Part shown: piece by piece, positions 15,940 through 25,666 of the stretch
Position numbering within the stretch: the first letter of the stretch is position 1
Layout of the letters: each line of letters opens with the position of its first letter
From: Bacteroidota bacterium
GTDB lineage: Bacteria > Bacteroidota > Ignavibacteria > Kryptoniales > JAKASW01
Assembly: GCA_021845665.1 (NCBI GenBank)
Contig: JAJZVO010000004.1
Coordinates: forward strand, 62,001-126,000
Direction: 5' to 3'
DNA length: 64,000 nt
The notes under the pieces: generated by a model
Seen by the model: only the letters and a program-made list of their open reading frames with translations
Told to the model about the DNA's origin: nothing
Database searches by the model: none
Position numbers and translations under genes: made by a program

Positions 15940-17358
15940 CTATTTTTCCTCTGCTGTTGAGTTATTGGCATCGACAATTGCTGCGGTCATCTCGGCCTCG
16001 GCGACAAGGGATCCATCGACAAAGGCTTTGCCGGTCATTGTCGCAATCTTGTTACGTCTCGACGCCATCTCGAGTTGCATGATGATCTGGTCTCCCGGGA
16101 CGACCGGTTTCCTGAACTTCACGTTATTCAACGACATGAAGTAAACCAGCTTCCCATCGGCATTCTCCATGCCGTTGAGAAGAAGGACACCGCCGGTTTG
16201 CGCCATGGCTTCGACTATAAGAACGCCGGGCATTATCGGCTTTCCGGGGAAATGTCCCTGAAAGAAAGGCTCGTTCGTCGTTACGTTCTTCACTCCTACG
16301 ACTCTTTCGTCGATCTTGAACTCGACTATCTTATCCACCAGAAGGAAAGGATACCTGTGCGGAAGTATCCGTTTGATGGCGTCGTTATCGAAGATCACAC
16401 CTTCGGTCTTCGTGAACTGATACTTCTTGACCAATTTTTTCTGCTGGTAAAGCTTTCTGATCTTTCTCGCAAATTCGACATTGTGCGGGTGACCGGGTCT
16501 CGCGGCAAGTATTTGCGCCTTCATCGGAGCACCGACGAGGGCAAGATCGCCGAGGAGATCGAGAAGTTTGTGGCGGGCAGGCTCGTTCTTGTACCTTAAT
16601 GTCCGATCATTTAGGATGCCCGTCGAGCCGAGAATAACAGACCCATTGATTCCAAGTCTTGTGGCAAGCCTTTTCAGCTCCGCCGCTTCCATCTCATCGT
16701 CAACTATGACGATCGCGTTCTCGAGATTTCCTCCGCGTATCAGTCCATTTTCCCTGAGCATCTCCACTTCCTTCAAGAAGCAGAAGGTTCTTGCCGAAGA
16801 GAACTCATTGACGAACTCGTCTTCAAGAGAGAAAAGACCGGTATGCTGACTTCCGAGGGCCGGATTCTTGTAATCTATCATAATGGTAACCCTGAAGTCG
16901 TCGAGCGGGAGGGCAACCATTTGCACATCCTTCTTTTCGTTGAGGAACTCGACGGTTTGGTCGATGATCAGGTAATCCTTCGGGGCGTCCTGGACAGTGA
17001 ATCCGGCTTTGAGCAGCACGTCCACAAAAGGCTTCGAGCTTCCGTCTCCGACGGGAGGTTCGGGCGCGTCAAGTTCGATCATCACATTGTCGATCTCGAG
17101 TCCGGCCACAGCGGCAAGGACATGTTCCACGGTGTGGACTTTGACATCACCGATGCCGAGTGTGGTTCCGCGCGACACGTCAACGACATAATCGGCAAGC
17201 GCAGGTATTTCGGGCTTACCGCCGACATCGGTTCTTCGGAAGACAATACCGTGATTCTCGGGCGCGGGAAGAAAAGTGATCGTCGATTCGCAGCCGGTGT
17301 GCAGCCCCCCACCGGAAACCGAGACTTTATTGGTAATGGTACGCTGTTGAACAAGCAT
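15940..17358 (-). CDS. lpxC-fabZ: LpxC-FabZ fusion (UDP-acyl-GlcNAc deacetylase / hydroxyacyl-ACP dehydratase)
   Basis: 472 residues combining two enzymes. About 1-300 is LpxC, the zinc deacetylase committing to lipid A, with 'VHTVEHVLAAVAGLEIDNVMIELDAPEPPVGDGSSKPF' and the C-terminal 'AARPGHPHNVEFARKIRKL' holding zinc/catalytic histidines. About 320-472 is FabZ, with 'ILPHRYPFLLVDKI' (catalytic His) and 'FFQGHFPGKPIMPGVLIVEAMAQTGG'. FabZ draws the same hydroxyacyl-ACP towards fatty acids that LpxA uses for lipid A, so the fusion fixes their ratio. The fusion is a known trait of Bacteroidota/Chlorobiota. It lies between lpxD and lpxA. Confidence 0.97.
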   Translation of the reverse strand: MLVQQRTITNKVSVSGGGLHTGCESTITFLPAPENHGIVFRRTDVGGKPEIPALADYVVDVSRGTTLGIGDVKVHTVEHVLAAVAGLEIDNVMIELDAPEPPVGDGSSKPFVDVLLKAGFTVQDAPKDYLIIDQTVEFLNEKKDVQMVALPLDDFRVTIMIDYKNPALGSQHTGLFSLEDEFVNEFSSARTFCFLKEVEMLRENGLIRGGNLENAIVIVDDEMEAAELKRLATRLGINGSVILGSTGILNDRTLRYKNEPARHKLLDLLGDLALVGAPMKAQILAARPGHPHNVEFARKIRKLYQQKKLVKKYQFTKTEGVIFDNDAIKRILPHRYPFLLVDKIVEFKIDERVVGVKNVTTNEPFFQGHFPGKPIMPGVLIVEAMAQTGGVLLLNGMENADGKLVYFMSLNNVKFRKPVVPGDQIIMQLEMASRRNKIATMTGKAFVDGSLVAEAEMTAAIVDANNSTAEEK

Positions 17359-17366
17359 CTATGTGA

Positions 17367-18401
17367 CTACTCCTTGTCTGTCAGTTTTTCTACTTTATTG
17401 CGCAGTGCGGTAACCTCTTCGATCAGTTCCGGAAGCATACGAATGGCGCCTTCGATGCGTTTCGCCTCTCTTAATTCCTTTGCGGGATATCCAAACAGCA
17501 TTTTCCCCGACTCTTTTACGGATTTCGAAACACCGGACTGCGCCCCGATGGAAGTGTTATCCGCAATTTCGAGATGGCCTGAAATTCCCACCTGGCCACC
17601 TATCATGCAATGTTTCCCCACCCTTGTGCTCCCTGCGACACCGGATAGCGCGGCCATGACGGTATGTTCTCCGATCACGACGTTGTGGGCAATCTGAACA
17701 AGGTTGTCCAACTTCGCACCCCGGCAAATTCTCGTTTCGCCCAGCGTCGCGCGGTCGACCGAGCAATTCGATCCGATCTCCACGTCATCCTCGATGACGA
17801 CGATTCCGAGCTGCGGGATCTTTTCGTAACTCCCGTCAGCTTTGGGAGCAAAGCCGAAGCCGTCACTCCCGATTACCGTACCGCTGTGTATCATAGCATT
17901 CTTCCCAATCTTGCAGCCGGGATAGATTGTGACGTTGGGATAGAGAACAGAGTTTTCGCCGACTTCCGCCCCTTCGCCCACGACGGAGCCATGCGAAATT
18001 TTCGCGCCGTCTCCGATTTTCGCGCCGTCCAGGATGCAAGCAAATGCGCCGATCCCGACGTCCCTTCCCAGTACGGCTTTCGGGGAAACGTACGCCGCAG
18101 GATTTATTCCCGGCCGGAGCGGATCGACGACCGGCATCATACTCTTAAGCGCAAACACGAACGCGATGTATGGATCTTTGGCTCTCAGCAGTGTAATATC
18201 GCTTCGATTGGAATTGAAGTCCTCGGAAACGATCACTGCCGAAGCTTCTGTAGTATCAAAGAATTTCCGGTACTTTGGGTTGGCCAGGAAAGTAAGCTCA
18301 CCTTTCCTGGCCTCTTCAATTTTCCCGATACCGGATATTTCTAAATCGGCATTCCCTTCGACTTTCGCCCCGACGAGCCTGGCTATGTCGGAGACGTTCA
18401 T
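17367..18401 (-). CDS. lpxD: UDP-3-O-acylglucosamine N-acyltransferase
   Basis: 344 residues. The N-terminal uridine-binding domain ('MNVSDIARLVGAKVEGNADLEISGIGKIEEARKGELTFLANPKYRKF') is followed by hexapeptide beta-helix repeats, with 'KIPQLGIVVIEDDVEIGSNCSVDRATLGETRI' and the catalytic histidine in 'LDNLVQIAHNVVIGEHTV'. It adds the N-linked acyl chain in lipid A synthesis. The start ATG overlaps the OmpH stop (TAATG), showing tight coupling. Confidence 0.96.
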   Translation of the reverse strand: MNVSDIARLVGAKVEGNADLEISGIGKIEEARKGELTFLANPKYRKFFDTTEASAVIVSEDFNSNRSDITLLRAKDPYIAFVFALKSMMPVVDPLRPGINPAAYVSPKAVLGRDVGIGAFACILDGAKIGDGAKISHGSVVGEGAEVGENSVLYPNVTIYPGCKIGKNAMIHSGTVIGSDGFGFAPKADGSYEKIPQLGIVVIEDDVEIGSNCSVDRATLGETRICRGAKLDNLVQIAHNVVIGEHTVMAALSGVAGSTRVGKHCMIGGQVGISGHLEIADNTSIGAQSGVSKSVKESGKMLFGYPAKELREAKRIEGAIRMLPELIEEVTALRNKVEKLTDKE

Positions 18402-18994
18402 TAATGAATGCCCTGGGCCGGGTTCTGCGGATTTGTCGTCGGTGTCCCTGCCGGTGAGGTTGTGGAAGGGATCTTCAGTTTATCTAGAACCTGCTGCGTC
18501 ACATCGTACTTAGGATTCGAGTACATGAGAAGAATCTGGCCACTCTTGTCGAAGACATAATCGTATTTATCTTCCTTGGCAACTTCCTGAATGGCCTGGA
18601 GAATCTTCTCCTGGACCGGGCGCATGATAGCATTCTGCTGCTGGGTAAGGTCGCCGTTCGGACCAAACCGTTGGTTTCTGAGGTCCACGATTTTCTTCTG
18701 CATATCGCTCAGCTTCTGCTCTTCCTGGACGCGCGCCTGCTCGGGGAGAATGAGTCTTCTTCGCTGGTAATCGTTGGCTGCCTGGTTGAAATCGGTCTGA
18801 AGCTTATTGATTTCGCTTTGCCATTGAGCTACCAGGTTATCGAGTTTATTCTGCGCTTCGACGGCTGCCGGAAGTTTCTTCATAATAACCTGCGTGTCCA
18901 CCCATCCGATCTTCTGCTGGGCGAATCCGGTGAGGCTAGAAAGAAAGATGAAAGCAGAAACGAGCGCCCAAAATTTCAAACCACTCGTCTTCAT
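18401..18994 (-). CDS. Skp/OmpH family periplasmic chaperone, copy 2
   Basis: 197 residues with a signal peptide ('FWALVSAFIFLSSLTGFAQQ'). The mature part is the Skp helical hairpin: 'KIGWVDTQVIMKKLPAAVEAQNKLDNLVAQWQSEINKLQTDFNQAANDYQRR' and a returning helix, then 'VAKEDKYDYVFDKSGQILLMYSNPKYDVTQQVLDKLKI'. A Pro/Thr-rich tail ('STTSPAGTPTTNPQNPAQG') follows. It escorts outer-membrane proteins to BamA, encoded two genes upstream. It is a diverged tandem duplicate of the next gene. Confidence 0.9.
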   Translation of the reverse strand: MKTSGLKFWALVSAFIFLSSLTGFAQQKIGWVDTQVIMKKLPAAVEAQNKLDNLVAQWQSEINKLQTDFNQAANDYQRRRLILPEQARVQEEQKLSDMQKKIVDLRNQRFGPNGDLTQQQNAIMRPVQEKILQAIQEVAKEDKYDYVFDKSGQILLMYSNPKYDVTQQVLDKLKIPSTTSPAGTPTTNPQNPAQGIH

Positions 18995-19002
18995 GATGTT
19001 TC

Positions 19003-19554
19003 TCAGTTTCCTTGTCGTGTTAGTATATCAAGAACCTTGAAAGTTAGATCGTAATCCGGGTCGGCATAGAGGAGTACCGCCGCCTGGTCACTCTTATCGA
19101 AAACGAACTGCATGTGTTGCAATCTGGCAACCTGCGCGATGACGGAATAAACGCGGTCCCGAATGGGCTTCAGGAGTTTCTCTCGCGTCTGGTCGAGTTC
19201 GCCGCCCTGACCGACCTTTTCCTGACGATAGGCGAGTATCTGTTGCTGGAGCTGGTTGATCTCATTCTGGGCTTGTTCCTTCGCCTGAGTGGTCATCATC
19301 GCCGACTGCTTTGTGTATGCGTCTACCTTGCCCTGGTATTCCTTCGACATCTGGTCCACGGTATCGCTCCAGGCCTTCATCAGAGCATCAAGCTTTCTCT
19401 GGGCAGCCTGCGCGTCCGGGAGCTGATTCAAAATGGTGGTCGAATTGACGTACCCGATTTTCAGCGGCTCATTTTTCGGTGCAGCCGCGAACATGAAACC
19501 TAACGCCGACACGATAAGAGCCGACGAAAGCAGAACGATGAATTTCTCTTTCAC
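19003..19554 (-). CDS. Skp/OmpH family periplasmic chaperone, copy 1
   Basis: 183 residues. The signal peptide ends at 'VSALGFMFAAA', and then 'LKIGYVNSTTILNQLPDAQAAQRKLDALMKAWSDTVDQMSKEYQGKVDAYTKQ' starts the coiled hairpin of the Skp fold. The end 'QFVFDKSDQAAVLLYADPDYDLTFKVLDILTR' closely parallels the neighbouring copy, so the pair arose by duplication. It lies between bamA and its paralogue, 8 nt from the latter. Confidence 0.92.
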   Translation of the reverse strand: MKEKFIVLLSSALIVSALGFMFAAAPKNEPLKIGYVNSTTILNQLPDAQAAQRKLDALMKAWSDTVDQMSKEYQGKVDAYTKQSAMMTTQAKEQAQNEINQLQQQILAYRQEKVGQGGELDQTREKLLKPIRDRVYSVIAQVARLQHMQFVFDKSDQAAVLLYADPDYDLTFKVLDILTRQGN

Positions 19555-19599
19555 TTCTAACCTCTTTTTTAGTTTAACACAAGTTAACAGTCCTGAATT

Positions 19600-21963
19600 T
19601 CAAAAACTCTTTCCGAACTCGAAATTGAAATGCCATCCCGATACCGGCCCGTTCGGGGTGGTCGAGTCGAAGCCGTAGCCATAATCGAACCCGACGAGGC
19701 CGATAGGATTAATAAGGATCCTTGCCCCGAATCCGGCGGCCCGTTTCAGTTGAAACAGGTTCGTTTGGCCGAGATTTGCCCAGACGTTTCCACCCTCCGC
19801 GAACAGGAGGACGTACAAGGGCATTGGGTCCTGCAAAACCGAGAAGCGCAGCTCCAGGGTTTGTTTGAACATCACATTGCCGCCGATGGGGTTACCGCTC
19901 GCATCCTTAGGCCCGACGCTCTGGTCGGCATAACCTCTCAAAGCAGTCGTCGAAATATATCCGAGACCAGTACCGCCCATGAAGAATCTCTCGAGCGGAG
20001 GCGCACCGAGCAGCTTGGTATCAATCAAGCCGATAACTCCGAACCTCGTGCCGCTGTAAAGGACAATCTTGTCGGTGCCGAACATCGTGGTATAGAAGTC
20101 TGCGGAGAAGACATGCTTGTGGAAGCTCGTCTCACCGGGAAGCGGCGGGCCGGCTATTTCGTCAGTCAGAGAAACGTTCGAGCCGACGGTTGGGAAAATC
20201 GGGCTGTCCGTACTATTCCTCGATATTACCTGTGTAAGGCTCACCTCGCTGCTTGGTCCGACTGTGTAAAGGAGCGTCGGCCCGCTAATGAAGTCGTTCT
20301 TCTGGGCTGTCACAATCCAGTTGATGCGGAAATAACGGTCGGGCCACATCAGCCTTCTTCCGATGCTGATCGAACCGCCGGTCATTCTGTAGTCGTAAGT
20401 GTAAATCTGCCTGGTGTCGAACACGTTCACGCCGAGAGAAGTCGGCGTGTCCATAAACCAGGGCTCGGCGAAGCCGAGAGAGAAGGTACGGTAATAGCTG
20501 CTCACGCCGAACTGCCATGTAAAATTGAGCGACTGGCCGGCGCCGCCCTGGAGGGGATGGGCGATGTCGAAATTGTTGAAGCTCAACCCGATCGCACCCG
20601 TGAAACCGAAAAGCTGGCTGTAACCGACCGACATATTGAAAGTGTCGCTCGATTTTTCTTTCACGCTGTAGGTGACATCTACGGTTGAATCGTTAACGAT
20701 GTAATAATCAGGCTTTATCTTTTCAGGGTCGAAGTAATTCATCTGGGACAGTTGCCTGACGCTGTTGATTATCATAGCACGGGAGAAAAAGTCGCCCGGG
20801 ACCGTAAAGAGCTCGCGCCTGATAACTTTGTCCTGCGTTTTGGTATTTCCGTTGATGATGACCTGTCCGATCCTGAACTGGTTTCGTTCCTGGATGGTTA
20901 TGTGGAGGTCCACCGAGTCGGGCGGGACACGGGTCACAGTCGGATCGATGTTCATTGTCAGATAGCCGGTATCGAGATAGAGTGAAGCGACGTCGGTTTG
21001 TTCTTTATTTCCGCGCAGGTTCTCGTCGAATTTCACCTCGTTGAATATCTGGCCGGGCTTCATTCCCAGCCGTTCGTTGAGTATGCTCGTCGGGAATCTG
21101 GTGTTCCCTTCCCAGGTAATATGCCTTATATAATACTTTTTCCCCTCGTAGACATCGATATGGATGAACATATCTTTTTTGTTGGCGCTGTACCAGATCG
21201 AATCCGAGACGATCGAGGCATCGATATAGCCATGCTTCCTGTAGAAATCGACGATATGCTGCTTGTCTTTATCGAACTTCTTTTTGTCGAATTTCGAGCT
21301 TTGCCAGAACATCCACCAGACATCCTGATGGGTATCCTTCATTGCGCCGCGAAGATCGCTCGACTTGAAAGCATGATTGCCGCTAAAAGTGATCTTCTTA
21401 ATCTTGACTTCCTGTCCTTCGTCAACATTCACGACGAGGTTAACCGGAGCATCCGCTGAGTCTGCTACAGGTTCCAGTTTTGGTGTTATCTTTGCGAGGA
21501 GATACCCCTTCTTCTCATATTTTTTCTTGACGTTGTATACGAGAGTGCTGAGATCTTCCGGGTTGATTATCTGTCCTTTGATAAGGTTGATATCTTCCTT
21601 GATATCCTTTTCGCTCAACTGATGGTTTCCTTTGATCACAATGTTGTTGAGTCTCGGATATTCCTTGACCTTGATTAATAGGAATGCTCCATCGCCGACG
21701 CGGTTATCGAGGAGGACTTTTATATCAGAGAAAATTCCGAGCGACCAGAGCTGTTTTATGGCCTGGCGAATCTTATCGCCGCCGGGGGTAAACTCCTCCC
21801 CAACCTGCAATCCGGAATAGCGGATAACGGCAGACGCTTCAGTTTGCTTGTTCCCTTCGACTGAGATCCCAAGAATCTTCAGAGGCTTGGCCTTCTGTTC
21901 TGTCTGCGCGAACGCGTTCACGCAGAGGAGGCCGAGGGTCAGAAATACAAAAAGATACTTCAT
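19600..21963 (-). CDS. bamA: Outer membrane protein assembly factor BamA
   Basis: About 787 residues. The signal peptide is 'MKYLFVFLTLGLLCVNAFAQ'. Five POTRA domains follow ('LKILGISVEGNKQTEASAVIRYSGLQVGEEF', 'RLNNIVIKGNHQLSEKDI', 'VKIKKITFSGNHAFKSSDL', 'YYIRHITWEGNTRFPTSIL', 'FRIGQVIINGNTKTQDKVI'), then the Omp85 barrel, including 'FMGGTGLGYISTTALRGYAD' (the LRGF-like loop) and the ending 'GWHFNFEFGKSF', a proper Phe-terminated beta-signal. It inserts barrels into the outer membrane. The track start at 21996 adds 11 residues; I prefer the ATG at 21963 because it begins a clean signal peptide, but its ribosome site is weak, so either is possible. Confidence 0.96.
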   Translation of the reverse strand: MKYLFVFLTLGLLCVNAFAQTEQKAKPLKILGISVEGNKQTEASAVIRYSGLQVGEEFTPGGDKIRQAIKQLWSLGIFSDIKVLLDNRVGDGAFLLIKVKEYPRLNNIVIKGNHQLSEKDIKEDINLIKGQIINPEDLSTLVYNVKKKYEKKGYLLAKITPKLEPVADSADAPVNLVVNVDEGQEVKIKKITFSGNHAFKSSDLRGAMKDTHQDVWWMFWQSSKFDKKKFDKDKQHIVDFYRKHGYIDASIVSDSIWYSANKKDMFIHIDVYEGKKYYIRHITWEGNTRFPTSILNERLGMKPGQIFNEVKFDENLRGNKEQTDVASLYLDTGYLTMNIDPTVTRVPPDSVDLHITIQERNQFRIGQVIINGNTKTQDKVIRRELFTVPGDFFSRAMIINSVRQLSQMNYFDPEKIKPDYYIVNDSTVDVTYSVKEKSSDTFNMSVGYSQLFGFTGAIGLSFNNFDIAHPLQGGAGQSLNFTWQFGVSSYYRTFSLGFAEPWFMDTPTSLGVNVFDTRQIYTYDYRMTGGSISIGRRLMWPDRYFRINWIVTAQKNDFISGPTLLYTVGPSSEVSLTQVISRNSTDSPIFPTVGSNVSLTDEIAGPPLPGETSFHKHVFSADFYTTMFGTDKIVLYSGTRFGVIGLIDTKLLGAPPLERFFMGGTGLGYISTTALRGYADQSVGPKDASGNPIGGNVMFKQTLELRFSVLQDPMPLYVLLFAEGGNVWANLGQTNLFQLKRAAGFGARILINPIGLVGFDYGYGFDSTTPNGPVSGWHFNFEFGKSF

Positions 21964-22118
21964 CCTTACCAGATTCTTTCCGAGAAAATCATTCACTTGG
22001 TGATGTCGTAAGCTCGCGTTGGACGCCGCCCTATACGACTAAGTTCCTCTCTTAGACAAAAAAATGACGCGGCGGTTGCATCCCCGGTGGATATCGGTCT
22101 TTTTGGGTAGTAGGCTTA

Positions 22119-22901
22119 TCAGATCGTTTGGAAGCGCTTTACCTGCTCGCTCACAAGCCCAAACCTACGCTCGCGTTTTTGAAAATCGCTTATTGCCTCA
22201 TATAGCTGCCTGCGACGGAAATCGGGCCAAAAAACTCTCGAGAAATATATTTCCGTATAGGCCGACTGGTACAGGAGGAAGTTGCTTATACGGAGCTCGC
22301 CGCTGGTTCTTATCAATAAGTCAGGATCGGGCATCGAACCTGTGCTGAGGTACCTTGAGAAGAGAGACTCATCTATATCGTCAGCAGACAGTTTACCTGC
22401 GGCAACATCAGAGGCAATTTTCCTGGCAGTCTCGACGATCTCGCGCCTGCCTGAGTAGCTGAGTGCCAGATTCAGGTTCAGGCCGGTGTTGCGCGTCGTC
22501 TTTTCAAATGCCTCGTTCAATTCACGCTGCACTCCCGCAGGCAGTGAGCCGAGGTCGCCGATTGCCGTGAGGCGGACATTGTTCCTGTAGAGTCTGTCGG
22601 TCTCGTCACGCAGTGCCTTAACCAGGAGTCGCATCAGTGTAGAGACTTCCTGCGTCGGACGTTTCCAGTTCTCGGTCGAGAAAGTGTAAAGTGTCAGGCA
22701 CTTTACGCCCAACTCACCGCAGGCCTCGACAATGTCGCGAACGGAGTTCACACCTTCACGGTGCCCTGCCGCACGCGGCAACGCACGCTGCTTCGCCCAC
22801 CTTCCATTGCCATCCATTATGATCGCAATGTGTTTGGGTATACTGCCGCTGGCCTTCAGTTCTTTCTGTAGACCCTTGTCATCAGAACCGAGCCTGATCA
22901 A
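22119..22901 (-). CDS. uppS: Isoprenyl (undecaprenyl) diphosphate synthase
   Basis: 260 residues. 'IAIIMDGNGRWAKQRALPRAAGHREGVNSVR' contains the catalytic Asp and diphosphate-binding residues, with 'LTLYTFSTENWKRP', 'NLNLALSYSGRREIV' and 'PDPDLLIRTSGELRISNFLLYQSAYTEIYF' completing the cis-prenyltransferase signature. It makes the C55 lipid carrier for peptidoglycan and surface glycans. It is upstream of bamA on the same strand, the order found in many Gram-negatives (uppS ... bamA-skp-lpxD-fabZ-lpxA). Confidence 0.96.
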   Translation of the reverse strand: MIRLGSDDKGLQKELKASGSIPKHIAIIMDGNGRWAKQRALPRAAGHREGVNSVRDIVEACGELGVKCLTLYTFSTENWKRPTQEVSTLMRLLVKALRDETDRLYRNNVRLTAIGDLGSLPAGVQRELNEAFEKTTRNTGLNLNLALSYSGRREIVETARKIASDVAAGKLSADDIDESLFSRYLSTGSMPDPDLLIRTSGELRISNFLLYQSAYTEIYFSRVFWPDFRRRQLYEAISDFQKRERRFGLVSEQVKRFQTI

Positions 22902-23024
22902 TCTTTCCGCCTCATTTTTTGCTGTGAAATTTAAACCGGCATATAGTAAAAATCAAGGATTTGAAAGACACGCGAACGGGATAACGTTCAATTTTTCCGT
23001 AAGTTACGTCAGCCTCGCCTGTAA

Positions 23025-25397
23025 TTATCGCCAATTCAAGATGTGCGATGAGCCCGAAACAAGCCTAAAACATACAGCCCCCATCGAATCGGTCCTCAAA
23101 GTTTGCACTCCCGCCCGATCCATCCTCTGAATCACGCTTCCGGAAGGGTGACCGAATCGATTCCCAGTTCCTACGGAAATGACTCCATACCGCGCTCGAA
23201 CGGACCTGATGAATTCGCTCGAGGAGCTTGTTTCGCTTCCATGATGTGCCAACTTCAAAATTTCCGACGCAAGAAAATGGCCGTAAACCTTGACAAGCTC
23301 ATGTTCCACCCCATGCTCGATGTCGCCGCACAGGAGAACAGACTCACTCCCTGTGCAAACCTTCAGGACTATTGAGCCGTCATTGAATCTTGACCGGTAA
23401 GACGATCCGGCAGCACCAACGTACCTCCCATTCGGATGAAGGACATACACCCTGTGCATCGCACCGGAATCGAGTATCATTCCCGCGCGTGCACACCGTG
23501 ACGGAATTTTCATCGTCTCCACCGTAGCCAGAGTCGTTCTCCAGACCTTCGATCCGGAATATTGATCGGGATAAATGAAATTGCGGACCTTCAAATTCCG
23601 GAGCACACTCGCGGCACCGCCGATGTGATCGGTATGAAGATGTGTTATCACGAAATAGTCGATGCGGGTTACTCCTCTCTTCTTAAGAAAAGGAACGATG
23701 ATGCGTGCGCCGGCATCGGTCATGCCGAAGCTGACTCCGGCATCTATAAGGAAATTTTTCCCAGACGGGAGTTCAATATAAATTGCGTCACCCTGCCCGA
23801 CATCCAACACGTAAAGTCGCGCTTCAGACCGGCTGAAAAATATCGATGAATAGAGAATCAAGTCCCCGCCAAATAGAACCGCAAAGACAAGCTTTTTCAG
23901 GATGGACTTATTCCCAAACAGAAAGACCGAGACAAGCCACACGAAGTAAAGAGCGCTGAATAACATCACCGAGTCGTCGATTCTTACTATACTCGCGTTC
24001 CAGGAGCCTATGATTGAATTGATTCTGAGGATCATGAAACCGACGATCTGGGCGGCAGCTCCATAAATTGAAGCGAGCGTGGACGAAAACGTGCTGAACC
24101 CCAGAAATGTGAAAGTCATCGAAGTAAATAAGGCAGAAAGAGGAACGATCAAGAGATTTGCGAATACACTGACAAGCGAGATTCTTTCAAAATAGAAGAC
24201 CGTAATCGGAACGGTGCCGAGGGTAGCGGCAATTGTCAGTAATGAAGCGGATAAGAGAGTATTCACCCAGGGAAGTTCAACCACTTTCGGAAAGGACTTC
24301 CTCGCTGAAGTCACCATTCTTTCATAGAAGAAAGCGATAGAGAGGACTGCGGCAAAGGAGAGTTGAAATCCGGGAAAAAAAAGCTGCGACGGCGAGAAGG
24401 TAAAAATAATCAGCGCGGCGAACCCCAGCGAGTTCACTAGATTGCTTTTTCTCTGGAGCAACACTCCGAAGAGAACAACAATCGCCATGATCACCGCGCG
24501 GACCACGCTTGGCCCCGATCCGACGACCAAAGCATAGACGATCAGTAGCGGAGCGACAATAAAGAAACGAAGCCTTCGCGGCACTCTCAGCACTGAGGAA
24601 AGCGTCATTAGAATTCCGGTCAGGAAACCGATGTGGAGACCTGATACCGAAAGGATATGGACCGTTCCGGAATTCATGAAGTTCTCGTTCATCTCCCTGC
24701 TAATTGCGCTTCTCTCCCCAAGGACCATTGCCTTTGCCAATCCCGACACATCACCGGCAACAAACCTTCCCGTTTTCTCCCTGACGAAATCCCTGATCGG
24801 CTGGACCAGTGACTTTTTCAGGTTGAAACTGTCATCGTGTTTTACGCCTATCACGTCATTGGGACTGCGAAGGAATATCCTTCCGGCCAATCCGTTCAAC
24901 ATGTAATAATTCTTCACGTTGAATTGGCCTGGATTTCTCGCTAACGACAGAGTGCCCGCTTTTCCCCTGAAGACAATCCTGTCGCCGATCTCAAGAGACA
25001 ATGGTGCCTGAGGTGTAAGGACCAGATCGCCGCGGATTCGCTTCCAGCCTTTGTTGAATCCATGGCAGTCCGTCAAGATGATGGAAGGCCTCAGAGTGTC
25101 GGGAGAGATCTCGCTCACAGCCCCCGAATAAAACTGGAAGTCGGAAGGATGGATTTCGCTCAACGACACGAAACCGATATTGATATAGAAGGCGAATGAC
25201 AGAAACAGCGAAGCGTATCCCAGCACGGAGAGGCTGGTGGAATGTCTCTCTTTGCGCGCGAAATACAGGGCAAAGGAAACAAGGAAAATCACGGCAACCC
25301 CCAAAGGAATGATGACGGGATACTTCTGGAGGAGTCTTCCTGCCGTTATGCCTGCGGCAGCTACGAGCGCAGCCTTAAATGCTGGTAAATGTTTCAT
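23025..25397 (-). CDS. comEC: ComEC/Rec2 DNA-uptake channel protein
   Basis: 790 residues with three parts. There is an N-terminal membrane and OB-like region ('LVLTPQAPLSLEIGDRIVFRGKAGTL'). The multi-helix competence domain includes 'GLAKAMVLGERSAISREMNENFMNSGTVHILSVSGLHIGFLTGIL'. The C-terminal metallo-beta-lactamase-like domain has 'YVLDVGQGDAIYIELPSGKNFLIDAG' and an intact metal motif 'THLHTDHIGG'. It transports single-stranded DNA across the inner membrane during transformation; the lactamase-like part is thought to degrade the other strand. Together with dprA at 46423 it suggests natural competence. The 269 nt upstream to nadB hold nothing I can name. Confidence 0.95.
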   Translation of the reverse strand: MKHLPAFKAALVAAAGITAGRLLQKYPVIIPLGVAVIFLVSFALYFARKERHSTSLSVLGYASLFLSFAFYINIGFVSLSEIHPSDFQFYSGAVSEISPDTLRPSIILTDCHGFNKGWKRIRGDLVLTPQAPLSLEIGDRIVFRGKAGTLSLARNPGQFNVKNYYMLNGLAGRIFLRSPNDVIGVKHDDSFNLKKSLVQPIRDFVREKTGRFVAGDVSGLAKAMVLGERSAISREMNENFMNSGTVHILSVSGLHIGFLTGILMTLSSVLRVPRRLRFFIVAPLLIVYALVVGSGPSVVRAVIMAIVVLFGVLLQRKSNLVNSLGFAALIIFTFSPSQLFFPGFQLSFAAVLSIAFFYERMVTSARKSFPKVVELPWVNTLLSASLLTIAATLGTVPITVFYFERISLVSVFANLLIVPLSALFTSMTFTFLGFSTFSSTLASIYGAAAQIVGFMILRINSIIGSWNASIVRIDDSVMLFSALYFVWLVSVFLFGNKSILKKLVFAVLFGGDLILYSSIFFSRSEARLYVLDVGQGDAIYIELPSGKNFLIDAGVSFGMTDAGARIIVPFLKKRGVTRIDYFVITHLHTDHIGGAASVLRNLKVRNFIYPDQYSGSKVWRTTLATVETMKIPSRCARAGMILDSGAMHRVYVLHPNGRYVGAAGSSYRSRFNDGSIVLKVCTGSESVLLCGDIEHGVEHELVKVYGHFLASEILKLAHHGSETSSSSEFIRSVRARYGVISVGTGNRFGHPSGSVIQRMDRAGVQTLRTDSMGAVCFRLVSGSSHILNWR

Positions 25398-25666
25398 CGA
25401 GCCGCCCTGACATTTTGCCCGTGAAAATTGCGACGCTTCCGACCGAGATCTCAGAACATTTTATTGCAACCGGTTTCGGTTTGAAATCTTCTCAATGAAA
25501 ATTCCGGTCCGTTCCCGCGGACAGGCACAAGCGTTGATTAGCCTGATCGGCCAGATAAAAGAAAGCGCACAAGAATGTGATATTTTACCAGACAAAAACC
25601 CGCTGCGGTCCGTTTGAACCGGTAATATTCGTGCGCCATCTTTCCAAAGAACAACTCCGGGACAAG